DNA from: Pelagibacteraceae bacterium AG-404-P08
Lineage (GTDB): Bacteria; Pseudomonadota; Alphaproteobacteria; HIMB59
Reading direction: 5' to 3'
Assembly: GCA_003216195.1 (NCBI GenBank)
Contig: QCJF01000009.1
Coordinates: 1-57,204, forward strand
DNA length: 57,204 bases
Shown: piece after piece, positions 18,268 through 27,300 of the stretch
Numbering within the stretch: the stretch's first letter is position 1
Layout of the letters: each line of letters begins with the position of its first letter
The notes under the pieces: model-generated
Database searches by the model: none
Told to the model about the DNA's origin: nothing
Seen by the model: only the letters and a program-made list of their open reading frames with translations
Translations under genes and position numbers: made by a program

Positions 18268-19316
18268 TAAAAATCTCCTATGGTAAAGCCATTGCTAGCT
18301 ATCCAATTTAAGTTTCCACTAAAAAATGATCTAATATCTGTAAGTCCATACTTTAACATTGTGATTCTGTCTAAGCCCACTCCAAATGCAAAACCTTGAT
18401 AGATGTTCGTATCTACATTGCAGTTCTCTAGAACTATTGGGTTCACCATTCCACATCCAAGAATCTCAAGCCAACGATCGCCTTGACCTAATTGAATTTT
18501 GTTATTCACAATCTCATAAGCAATATCCATTTCAGCAGAAGGTTCAGTAAAAGGAAAGTAACTAGGTCGAAATCTTACTTTTAAATTCTGTACATTAAAA
18601 AATTGTTTACAAAATTCAATTAGAGTGCCCTTCAAATCTCCCATATTTGCATTCTCATTAATAAACAAACCCTCGACTTGATGAAACATTGGAGAATGTG
18701 TTGAGTCAGAGTCACACCTATATGTTCTTCCAGGAGCAATTATTTTGACTGGGGGTTTTTGATTTAATAACGTTCTAATTTGAACTGGGCTAGTATGTGT
18801 TCGTAAAACGTAGGGCTTACCTTCTTTATCCTTGTCATCGATGTAAAAGGTATCTTGCATTTCACGCGCAGGATGATTTTCAGGGATATTTAATGCTGAA
18901 AAATTGAAAAAATCTGTCTCAATATCAGGGCCTTCAGCAACAGAGTAGCCCATTGATCCAAAAATAGTGATAACCTCATCAAATGTTTTTGATATTGGAT
19001 GAGCCTTCGAGGCTATAGAATTTGGTGGAGGGAAACTTATATCTAAATATTCGTTTTTTAATTTAGAGTTTATTTCTTCAATTTTTAAATCGTTAAATTT
19101 ATTTTTGATAAGATTATCAACTTCAATTCTTAGATAATTTAATTTTGAACCTGAAGATTTTCTCTCTTCTAAAGAAAGGTCTTTGAGACTCTTGAGTAAC
19201 TCAGTGATTTTTCCTTTTTTCCCTAAGTAAGCTACTTTAACGTTTTGTAATTTTTGTTGGCTAGAGCTTTGCTCTATTTCTTTCGTAACTTCGTTTAGGA
19301 CTTTTTTAATGTCCAT
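18267..19316 (-). CDS. pheS: Phenylalanyl-tRNA synthetase alpha subunit
   Basis: Catalytic alpha chain (349 residues). An N-terminal coiled-coil arm (about 1-90) precedes the class II aminoacyl-tRNA synthetase core: motif 1 around HPISKTFDEVI, motif 2 with YRCDSDSTHSPMFHQVEG (about 200-217) and motif 3 with GFAFGVGLDRITML (about 310-323). It catalyses formation of Phe-AMP and transfer to tRNA-Phe together with PheT. It starts 7 bases after the rplT stop in the usual infC-rpmI-rplT-pheS-pheT order. Confidence 0.98.
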   Translation of the reverse strand: MDIKKVLNEVTKEIEQSSSQQKLQNVKVAYLGKKGKITELLKSLKDLSLEERKSSGSKLNYLRIEVDNLIKNKFNDLKIEEINSKLKNEYLDISFPPPNSIASKAHPISKTFDEVITIFGSMGYSVAEGPDIETDFFNFSALNIPENHPAREMQDTFYIDDKDKEGKPYVLRTHTSPVQIRTLLNQKPPVKIIAPGRTYRCDSDSTHSPMFHQVEGLFINENANMGDLKGTLIEFCKQFFNVQNLKVRFRPSYFPFTEPSAEMDIAYEIVNNKIQLGQGDRWLEILGCGMVNPIVLENCNVDTNIYQGFAFGVGLDRITMLKYGLTDIRSFFSGNLNWIASNGFTIGDF

Positions 19317-19323
19317 TTTTAAA

Positions 19324-19683
19324 TTAATTGGCTAAATTAGCCTTTGCTTTCTCAACAATTGATTTAAAAGCAGCGGGTTCATGAAATGCAATTTCAGAGA
19401 GAATTTTTCTATTAATTTCTATGTTAGCTTTTTTTAAACCATCTATGAACTTTGCATATGTAAGTCCATGTTCCCTCACACCTGCATTAATTCTTTGGAT
19501 CCATAAACCTCTAAAGTCTCTTTTTTTATTTCTTCTATCACGATAAGCATATTGTAAAGCTTTATCCATGCTTTGTGTGGCCACACGGTAAACATTTTTT
19601 CTTCTACCACGATGACCTTTAGTAAATTCAAATACTTTTTTATGTTTAGCTTTTGCTGTGACTCCTCTTTTAACTCTTGGCAT
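19324..19683 (-). CDS. rplT: 50S ribosomal protein L20
   Basis: 119 residues, the family length. It opens with [17 protein letters not shown] and contains [20 protein letters not shown] and [19 protein letters not shown], the rRNA-binding signatures. L20 is needed for early 50S assembly and in some bacteria represses its own operon. A GGAGAG ribosome binding site precedes the ATG. It follows rpmI by 16 bases. Confidence 0.98.
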   Translation of the reverse strand: MPRVKRGVTAKAKHKKVFEFTKGHRGRRKNVYRVATQSMDKALQYAYRDRRNKKRDFRGLWIQRINAGVREHGLTYAKFIDGLKKANIEINRKILSEIAFHEPAAFKSIVEKAKANLAN

Positions 19684-19699
19684 TATTTCTCTCCTTAAC

Positions 19700-19900
19700 C
19701 TATTTAGAATACGGCATCATTGAGTCGATTATGATAGATGCAGATTTTGATAAGACTCTTGTACCTTTTGATTTTCTAATAAATGAGTTTGTTCTTTTAG
19801 ACATGCCGTGACGTTTACCAACGTTTCCGACAACCAGTTTTCCTGATGAGGATGTTTTGAAGCGTTTCTTTACGCTACTCTTTGTTTTTAATTTGGGCAT
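19700..19900 (-). CDS. rpmI: 50S ribosomal protein L35
   Basis: 66 residues, basic, opening [14 protein letters not shown] and containing [19 protein letters not shown], the L35 signature. An AAAAGGAG ribosome binding site lies before the ATG. It is between infC and rplT as in most bacteria. The 91-base gap upstream (19901-19991) holds a short AAAGG...CCTTT inverted repeat but no clear terminator or promoter. Confidence 0.97.
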   Translation of the reverse strand: MPKLKTKSSVKKRFKTSSSGKLVVGNVGKRHGMSKRTNSFIRKSKGTRVLSKSASIIIDSMMPYSK

Positions 19901-19991
19901 TTAATCTCCTTTTGAGTAAATTTAAAGGTCTAAAGGCATACCCTTTATAAAGCCTGTTTGACCCAACCGAGCAGATTTAGTATCATAAAAT

Positions 19992-20525
19992 TTATTTAGG
20001 TGCAACAACGAGGAATGCTTGTCTTCCCTCAATTTTTGGTTCCATTTCAACTCTTATAAGCTCTTCTAAGTCACTTTTAACCCTTTTGAGCATATCTATA
20101 CCAAGATTAGAGTGTTCCATTTCCCTACCCTTATATCTCAAACTAAATTTGACACGATTACCACCTTTTAAAAACTTCTGTGCATTTTTAATTTTAACTT
20201 GATAATCATGCTCTCCTGTACCGGGTCTTATTTTTATTTCTTTTGTTTCTATTGTTTTTTGTTTTTTTTTGGCCTCGTTTTTTTTCTTCTGTTCTTGATA
20301 CTTAAATTTTCCATAATCTATTATTTTACAAACTGGTGGATTATTACTTGCAGCAATTTCAACTAAATCCATTTTTCTGTTTTTAGCTAAATCTATTGCC
20401 TCAATTGTCTTCATTACACCAAGCTGTTCACCATCATCCATTAAAACTCTTACTTCTTCATTTTTAATTTGAGAATTTATTCTATGAAAAGGTTTTTTGT
20501 TATTTCTAAAATTAATTTTTTTCAA
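19992..20525 (-). CDS. infC: Translation initiation factor IF-3
   Basis: 177 residues. The HRINSQIKNEEVRV segment (about 14-27) aligns with the NRINxxI start of IF-3; PPVCKIIDYGKFKYQ (about 64-78) and IRPGTGEHDYQVKI (about 97-110) are the linker and C-domain signatures. IF-3 checks start codons and prevents premature subunit joining. No ATG fits the N-terminus: the chosen start is TTG at 20525, and an ATT lies three codons further. A rare start is the hallmark of infC autoregulation in E. coli (AUU), so this is probably deliberate. The glycosyltransferase gene upstream ends only 17 bases away. Confidence 0.95.
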   Translation of the reverse strand: MKKINFRNNKKPFHRINSQIKNEEVRVLMDDGEQLGVMKTIEAIDLAKNRKMDLVEIAASNNPPVCKIIDYGKFKYQEQKKKNEAKKKQKTIETKEIKIRPGTGEHDYQVKIKNAQKFLKGGNRVKFSLRYKGREMEHSNLGIDMLKRVKSDLEELIRVEMEPKIEGRQAFLVVAPK

Positions 20526-20542
20526 AATATTATAAATTCATA

Positions 20543-21616
20543 CTAGGACAATATACTAGATCTATGTTTATCAAGATTAGAGGTGATTTTATTCAAGGTA
20601 AAGGGTGTTCCACTAACGTTGTTGTTAGAGTAATAAGATCTTTCATCATTGGACATTATTAGTTTTTTTAAAGCGATGTAAATAGTTTTTTTATCAATTT
20701 TATTTAATATTATTGTTTTAAAATATTTATTTATCTCTCTAAGACCTCCTTTATTAGATGATATAGTTGCTGTGCCTGAATTTATTGACTCAATCAAGGT
20801 TCTACCAAAAGGTTCGTTCCAAACTGAGGGTATAACTGATATAGAAGATTTTTTTAAAAAATCTTGTACATAATTATTATTTTTAAAATTGTGAAAAGTA
20901 ACCCTATCATGTTTATTAAGTGAATTCTCAAATTTATAATTTATTTTTCCAAAAATATGGGCTTTCCAATTCGGAAACTGATCAACAATCTGTGTAACTG
21001 ATTGCAAGAAAATATCAAAGCCTTTCTTTTTTTCAAGCTCACCCACATAAACAATATTTAATTTTTTGTTTTTGAAAGGCACTTGTTTGATAGGTTTAAT
21101 ACCATTATACATTATGATGAGTTTGGATTTTGAAAACTTGTTTTTAGGAAGACCCTCTAGAAATCTTTTTCTTAAAAAATCACTTACAAAAATAATAAGG
21201 TGGCAATTATCAAGAATCTGTAATCTTTTTTTTACCGATGAATATTCTTTAAATGATAAAGGATCATTGTGATAAAATAAAAAAATTTTTGTTTCAGCTA
21301 AGGATTTTGATATCTCTAAAGCTGATTTTGGACGATTGTGTATCTCAACTATCTTAGGTGCTTTATTTTTAATAACTTTTAAAAAGGATTTAGTATGCCC
21401 AGTATTCTTTCCAAAAAGAAGATGATTTACATTTTTTGGTACGTTTACAGATTTAAAACCATTGAAAGTTTTTGATCTAATATTAACATAGACTCTTATT
21501 TTTTTTTTAAATTTTGATATCTGATTTATATCCTTAATATAAAGAGATACTGAGCCAAAGTTTTTTGGACTAAATTTTTCCTTAAAGGGAGGTAGAATAG
21601 CTATCTCTTCAGACAT
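20543..21616 (-). CDS. GT4-like glycosyltransferase
   Basis: 357-residue GT-B-fold transferase. The C-terminal donor domain begins near residue 185 with NIVYVGELEKKKGFDIF, and the nucleotide-sugar signature SVWNEPFGRTLIES with SSNKGGLREI occupies about 265-300, including the conserved E-x7-E type arrangement. The N-terminal acceptor domain has EIHNRP (about 94-99) and FYHNDP. Substrates are unknown. It is the last of three transferase genes in tandem (8-base overlap with the GT9 gene), suggesting lipopolysaccharide core or another envelope glycan, and infC follows after 17 bases. Confidence 0.83.
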   Translation of the reverse strand: MSEEIAILPPFKEKFSPKNFGSVSLYIKDINQISKFKKKIRVYVNIRSKTFNGFKSVNVPKNVNHLLFGKNTGHTKSFLKVIKNKAPKIVEIHNRPKSALEISKSLAETKIFLFYHNDPLSFKEYSSVKKRLQILDNCHLIIFVSDFLRKRFLEGLPKNKFSKSKLIIMYNGIKPIKQVPFKNKKLNIVYVGELEKKKGFDIFLQSVTQIVDQFPNWKAHIFGKINYKFENSLNKHDRVTFHNFKNNNYVQDFLKKSSISVIPSVWNEPFGRTLIESINSGTATISSNKGGLREINKYFKTIILNKIDKKTIYIALKKLIMSNDERSYYSNNNVSGTPFTLNKITSNLDKHRSSILS

Positions 21617-22496
21617 ATTTGGAAAGAGCTTTTATAACTATTTTTGTCGGTATATCATTTATATTTTTATTTTTAATTATAATCGAATTATCGCTTAAAG
21701 GCCGATTCCTAAAAGCATAAATATTATCTTTCATTATTGCAATAACAGGCAAATTTAAATTACTTATAAAATGCATTGCAGAGGTATCATTAGAAATTGT
21801 AATTTTTGATTTTAAAGCAATTTTTTTTACATAGTCCCAGGGTGAATTATTAATTAAATTAATTATATACTTATTAGTTGGTATCATTTTCTCAATATCT
21901 TTTTCATCTTGTCCTCCTATGATATAGCACCTAATCTTTTTACTAGTTAAATATTCAATTACTTTCAAATAATTTTCAAATGGCCATCTTTTATCTTGAC
22001 CAGATTTTGAACTGCCAGGAACGATTATTACCTGATTAATTTTGTTATTAGGTATATAAATATGATTTTGCATTTTTGGAATATTTAAAAGTTTAATTTG
22101 TTTATAAAGTCCAGTTATGACATGTTCTTTATAATTTTTTGATTTATAACGAAATGAAGAGAAAACACTTGTTCCATTGGATTTAGCATTAGAAAACAAT
22201 TTTATAAAAAGAAGATAGATACTAGATCTAGTTGAGTTCTGTAAATCAATTATATAGTCAAATTTTTTTTTTTTAATTTTTAAAAGAACTTTTATAGTCT
22301 CTATAAATTTTCCTCTATCATCCGTTATTTCTTTGAAATTGCTATTTAATAATTTAAGTGTTTTAAAGCCAGTTTTGGTACTACAAATAGTAATATTAGG
22401 GTTATGATTTATGATACTCTTTAAGACGTTAAATGACATAAATATATCTCCTGTAGATCCGTGCTTTATAATGAGAATCTTTTTATTATGAACCAT
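21609..22496 (-). CDS. GT9-family glycosyltransferase (heptosyltransferase-like)
   Basis: 295 residues resembling ADP-heptose:LPS heptosyltransferases. It opens with KILIIKHGSTGDIFMSFNVL (about 5-24), the GxxGD motif of GT9 enzymes. IIVPGSSKSGQDKRWPFENY (about 152-171) is the donor-site segment, and ISNDTSAMHF (about 235-244) corresponds to the conserved D-[TS]-xxxH motif near the nucleotide-sugar site. It is probably involved in lipopolysaccharide core synthesis, the sugar being uncertain. It overlaps the upstream GT4 gene by 11 bases and the downstream one by 8. Confidence 0.85.
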   Translation of the reverse strand: MVHNKKILIIKHGSTGDIFMSFNVLKSIINHNPNITICSTKTGFKTLKLLNSNFKEITDDRGKFIETIKVLLKIKKKKFDYIIDLQNSTRSSIYLLFIKLFSNAKSNGTSVFSSFRYKSKNYKEHVITGLYKQIKLLNIPKMQNHIYIPNNKINQVIIVPGSSKSGQDKRWPFENYLKVIEYLTSKKIRCYIIGGQDEKDIEKMIPTNKYIINLINNSPWDYVKKIALKSKITISNDTSAMHFISNLNLPVIAIMKDNIYAFRNRPLSDNSIIIKNKNINDIPTKIVIKALSKYV

Positions 22497-23625
22497 TTAA
22501 ATATACTTCTAATGTAGAATTTAACATTGTATTCAAAGAATAATTTTTCAACACATAATCTCTGCCATTAAAATTATTTTTTTCCCTTAAATGAATTGCA
22601 TATTTTAGGGCTTTATTAAAACTTAATTGATCATTTAACTTATATAACAATTTTTTATCAAAAGGATACAATTGCTCTTTCACACCTCCATGATTAACTC
22701 CAATTGGAATTTTATTCATTGCTAAAGACTCAGATATTGTCCTACCAAAACCCTCTGGTTTAGATGAATTATTAACTATTATATCAGAACAATGATAAAT
22801 TAATCGCATGTCATGTGTGGGGTTATTAAATATTATTTTATTGTAAAATTTATCATTACATAATTTAAGTAAATTTTCTTTAACAATTTTATTATTTTTG
22901 TTTAAGAATATTAATAATTTTATTCTTTGTAATATAAATTTTGGCTGATTAACAAGGAACAATATTAACTGTGAGTGTCCTTTCCAATTTGAAAATCGTG
23001 AGGGGATTGTTATTAATATCTCATTTTTAAGGACTCCTAATTTATCTCTAAAAGCCTCTCTAGATTTTAGAGTTAGTAAATTTGGATTAAAATATTTAAT
23101 ATCTACACCCCTTGGAATTGTAGCTATTTTATTTTCACTAATGTTATAATTAGCTAATAGATTTTTTTTTGTAAATTTCGAATTACAAATAATTTTATTT
23201 CCCCTACATAGAAAAGAGTTGTAAAATTTTTTAATTGAATTGCCACTATAAGGATTATGGCAACTGGTTATATAAGTTATTTTTTCATTTTTTTTTATTA
23301 AATTGTAAAAAATAAAAGCTGGAGCTCTTGATGATATATGAATTAAATTAATTTTTTTTTTATAAATTAATTTTCTTAATTCATCATTTAGCTTAAAAAA
23401 ACTAAAAAAGTTTTTAAATTTATACTTATTTATTGTGAAGATTTGTTTCTTTTCATCTGATTTTATTATGTCTAAATTAAAGTTTTCACAAAGTATATAG
23501 TTTTCGATTTTTCTTCTATTGAGAAATCTCAAAATATCAATTACGCCCCTCTCAACCCCACCAAATTTTAATTGAGGAACTATTTGTAAAACTCTAAGAT
23601 CTTTATTATTTTTACGCTGTGACAA
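22486..23625 (-). CDS. GT4-family glycosyltransferase
   Basis: 379-residue GT-B transferase. The N-terminal VLQIVPQLKFGGVERG (about 13-28) is the glycine-rich acceptor-side loop of GT4 enzymes. IPRGVDIKYFNP starts the second domain (about 165-176), and NSSKPEGFGRTISESLAMN (about 282-300) with GVNHGGVKEQL is the donor signature. The start given is TTG, since no ATG exists upstream before an in-frame stop; this start overlaps the GTG start of the divergent hydrolase gene. It is first of three overlapping transferase genes. Confidence 0.83.
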   Translation of the reverse strand: MSQRKNNKDLRVLQIVPQLKFGGVERGVIDILRFLNRRKIENYILCENFNLDIIKSDEKKQIFTINKYKFKNFFSFFKLNDELRKLIYKKKINLIHISSRAPAFIFYNLIKKNEKITYITSCHNPYSGNSIKKFYNSFLCRGNKIICNSKFTKKNLLANYNISENKIATIPRGVDIKYFNPNLLTLKSREAFRDKLGVLKNEILITIPSRFSNWKGHSQLILFLVNQPKFILQRIKLLIFLNKNNKIVKENLLKLCNDKFYNKIIFNNPTHDMRLIYHCSDIIVNNSSKPEGFGRTISESLAMNKIPIGVNHGGVKEQLYPFDKKLLYKLNDQLSFNKALKYAIHLREKNNFNGRDYVLKNYSLNTMLNSTLEVYLNGS

Positions 23626-24341
23626 AGTTTTTAATAATCAATAATAAATACAAAATAGCCTACAAATATTTTAAAAGAAGGAAAAAAACAATTATTTTTC
23701 TTCATGGGTTAATGTCAGATATGAATGGTAAAAAATCGAATTTTTTAAGGAATTACTGTTACAAAAATGAATTATCTTTTTTAAGTTTCGATTTTAGAGG
23801 TCATGGTAAATCAAGTGGTAAAATTTACGAATTTGGAGTTGAAGACTGGTTAAATGATTTAAGTAATATTATTAATTTTTTAAATTTAAAGAATATAACT
23901 TTAATCGGCAGTAGTTTAGGTGGTTGGGTAGCTATGAGCTATGCTCTATCCAATCCAAGTAAAATAAAAAAACTTATTGGTTTAGCTCCAGCTCCTGATT
24001 TTACAGAGAGACTCATTTGGAATAATTTAAGTGAACTGAAAAAAAAATCTATATCATCAGGAAAAATTATTGAAGAAAAAATATCCAAAGATTTCAGTTA
24101 TTTTTACTCCAGACAGCTCTTTGAAAGAAGTAAAAAGAAGATAATCAAAAAATCAAAAAAAAAATATAAGGGTGAGACTATTATTTTTAATGGATTTAAA
24201 GATAAATCAGTTCCTTTTAAATACAATAATAACTTGCTAGAAACTCATCATTTTGAAAACCTGACCTCTGTAATTTTAAAAAATGCTGATCACAGTCTTT
24301 CGGACCAAAATAGTTTGAAAACTATTTTGAAATTTATTTAA
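23619..24341 (+). CDS. Alpha/beta hydrolase
   Basis: 240-residue soluble serine hydrolase. FLHGLMSDMNGKK (about 27-39) forms the oxyanion-hole HG motif, SFDFRGHGKS (about 56-65) is typical, the nucleophile elbow GSSLGG has Ser99, FKDKSVP supplies the acid Asp at about 197 and ADHSLS the catalytic His at about 225. Substrate is unknown; similarity is to the small esterase/carboxymethylenebutenolidase-type and YqiA-like groups. The start is GTG at 23619, inside the start region of the divergent glycosyltransferase. Its stop shares a TTAA with the gltB stop. Confidence 0.83.
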   Translation: MTKFLIINNKYKIAYKYFKRRKKTIIFLHGLMSDMNGKKSNFLRNYCYKNELSFLSFDFRGHGKSSGKIYEFGVEDWLNDLSNIINFLNLKNITLIGSSLGGWVAMSYALSNPSKIKKLIGLAPAPDFTERLIWNNLSELKKKSISSGKIIEEKISKDFSYFYSRQLFERSKKKIIKKSKKKYKGETIIFNGFKDKSVPFKYNNNLLETHHFENLTSVILKNADHSLSDQNSLKTILKFI

Positions 24342-27300
24342 GCAATTTTTGATTTTTTTGTAATAGGATATTCCAGCTTATTAATAACCTCGTCAGGAAC
24401 AACATGAAAGAATTTTTGAACTTCAGAGTCAAAGTTTTCGATAATATACTCAGCTCTTTTAGATTTAGTTTCTTTTTGGAATTCTTTTAATAGTTTAAGA
24501 AGATGTTTTTTCCACTCTATATTTTCAATCTGATATAAACCAATAGTTTCCATGTTCATCAAATCAGAAATATTATTTTGTTCTGAATAAATAAAAGCAC
24601 AGCCACCTGTCATTCCTGCTCCAAAATTATCACCAATATCTCCTAAAATTATTGCTGATCCACCTGTCATGTATTCACATCCATTTGCACCGCATCCCTC
24701 AACAATAGCTAAAGCACCAGAGTTTCTGACACAAAATCTATCTCCAGCCTTTCCTGAAGCATATAAAGTTCCATCTGTGGCACCATAAAGAGTGACATTT
24801 CCAATAATAACATTTTCATGACTGGGCTGGACAAATGAGTTTCTTGGTTGAACAATAATTTTTCCACCGGAAAGACCTTTACCAACATAGTCATTAGCAT
24901 CCCCAAAAACTTTTAACGTCAGACCTCGAACTGCAAAAGCCCCTAAAGACTGACCAGCAGAACCTCTAAGCTTTAGAGTAACGTGATCTTCAGACAAAGA
25001 GTTCATGCCGTATTTTCTTGTAATAACTGAGGATATCTTAGTGCCAATTGTTCTTAATGTATTTTGAATATTGTAAGTTAATTCTATTTTTTGACCTGAG
25101 TTAATAAAGTCTTTACCATCTTTTTCAAATTGATCGTCTAAAGTTTTGGGCACATCATTTCGTTTTTTTTCAGAGTGGTAATCATAAATTTTTCCGTCAT
25201 CAATTTTTGTCAAAATTGGGTTTAGATCTAAGTTATCTAAATCACTAGAACCATAATGAATTTGAGATAATAATTCAGTTTTTCCAATTATATCTTTTAG
25301 TGATTTATAACCTAAAGATGCAAGAATTTCTCTTACCTCTTCAGCAATAAAAGAAAATAAATTTACAACTTTCTCTGGCGTGCCTCCAAATTTTTCACGA
25401 AGTTTTTCGTCTTGAGTACAAACACCAACTGGACACGTATTTGAATGACACTGTCTTACCATTATACATCCCATGGCAACTAATGATGCTGTCCCAATTC
25501 CATATTCCTCTGCACCAAGGATTGCCGCTATAACTATGTCTTTACCTGTTTTTATACCTCCATCAGTTCTTAGAAGAACTTTATCTCTTAAACCATTTAA
25601 AGCTAAAATTTGATGCACTTCACTAATACCCAATTCCCATGGTAGGCCCACGTATTTAATACTAGACTGAGGACTTGCTCCTGTGCCTCCAGAGTGTCCA
25701 GATACTAAAATTACATCAGCTTTTGCTTTTGCTACACCAGCTGCGACGGTTCCAATCCCCGACTGTGCAACTAACTTTACACAAACCTTTGCCTTAGGAT
25801 TAATTTGTTTTAAATCATAAATAAGTTGAGCTAGATCCTCTATAGAGTAAATGTCATGATGAGGTGGAGGACTGATAAGTGTTACGCCTTTTGTGCTGTG
25901 TCTTAATTTAGCAATTAAATCGGTTACCTTAAAGCCAGGTAATTGGCCGCCCTCTCCGGGTTTGGCACCTTGCGCTATTTTAATTTCTAACTCAGCACAA
26001 TTATTTAAATATTCAGCTGTTACACCAAACCTACCACTTGCGACTTGTTTAATTGCTGAACTTGGATTATCACCATTTTTAAGTTTAATATATCTTCTAG
26101 AATCCTCCCCGCCTTCTCCACTATCTGACTTAGAACCAATTCTATTCATAGCTATAGCCAGAGTTTCATGTGCTTCTGGACTTAAAGCTCCAAGAGAAAT
26201 TCCAGGAGATACAAAGCTTTTTCTTATTTCAGAAATACTTTCGACATTATCTAAGTTCAAGGAATTACTACTCTCATTAAATTGCAGAAGATCTCTAATT
26301 TGTATTGGTTTGGAGTTATAAATTCTTGATGTATATTTTTTATATAAGTTATATGAGTCTTTAGAAACAGCCTCTTGAAGCATGTGTATTGAAACACCCT
26401 CGTAAGCATGTACCTCACTGTTTGCCCTAAATCTATACTCTCCTCCTATATCTAAAATTACATCACTAGATTTGAATGCCTGTTCATGCTGTCGCCTAAC
26501 TCTTTTTTCTAAACCATCTAAACCAATTCCAGATATTCTCGATGACATACTCGGAAAAAAACTTTCTACCATACTTCTACTCAAACCAATTATTTCAAAA
26601 TTTCTCCCACCACGATAAGAGCTGATAACAGAGATACCCATTTTGCTAATTATCTTTCTTAAACCCTTTTCTATTGATTTTTTAAAGTTTTTAATTAGTT
26701 GAGGGTAATCAATCTTTTCATAGATGTTTTTTTTAAATCTATCAGAGATGAGTTTTTCTACTAAAGATGCATTAACAGTTGTAGCTCCAACACCTATAAG
26801 AACAGCAAAGTAGTGAACGTCAAGACACTCTCTCGAGGAGACATTTAGCGAAGTAAATGTTCTAAGATTGTTTTTGATTAAATAACTATGTACAGCGCTT
26901 GTTGCAAGTATCATCGGTAAAGCAATTCTGTCTTGATTAATATTATTATCAGTTATAATCAAATGTTGAGATCCAGATCTCACAGCTTGCTCAGCCTCGG
27001 AACATATTCTTTGAATTTCATTTAAAAAATTAGTCTCATCATCAATATTGTATGTGCAGTCAATTTCAGTTGTAAATTTTGATAAATGAGTTTTTAAAGT
27101 TTCTAACTCATTGTCTAACAACAATGGGCTCTCTAAAAGCACCAAATTACATTGTTCAGAGTCCTCTTCTACAATATTTCCTAAATTTCCGAGCCTAGTT
27201 TTTAAGCTCATTACTACTTGTTCTCTTAGACTATCAATTGGGGGGTTAGTTACCTGAGCAAAATTTTGTTTAAAAAAACTGTGAAGACCTCGATACCTTT

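Noticed and set aside
19901-19991. Possible L20-type leader or attenuator between infC and rpmI
   Set aside because: Only a 5-base-pair AAAGG/CCTTT stem was seen, too weak to call.
25893-26321. 142-codon plus-strand open frame inside gltB
   Set aside because: Antisense shadow of a conserved part of gltB with no family features.
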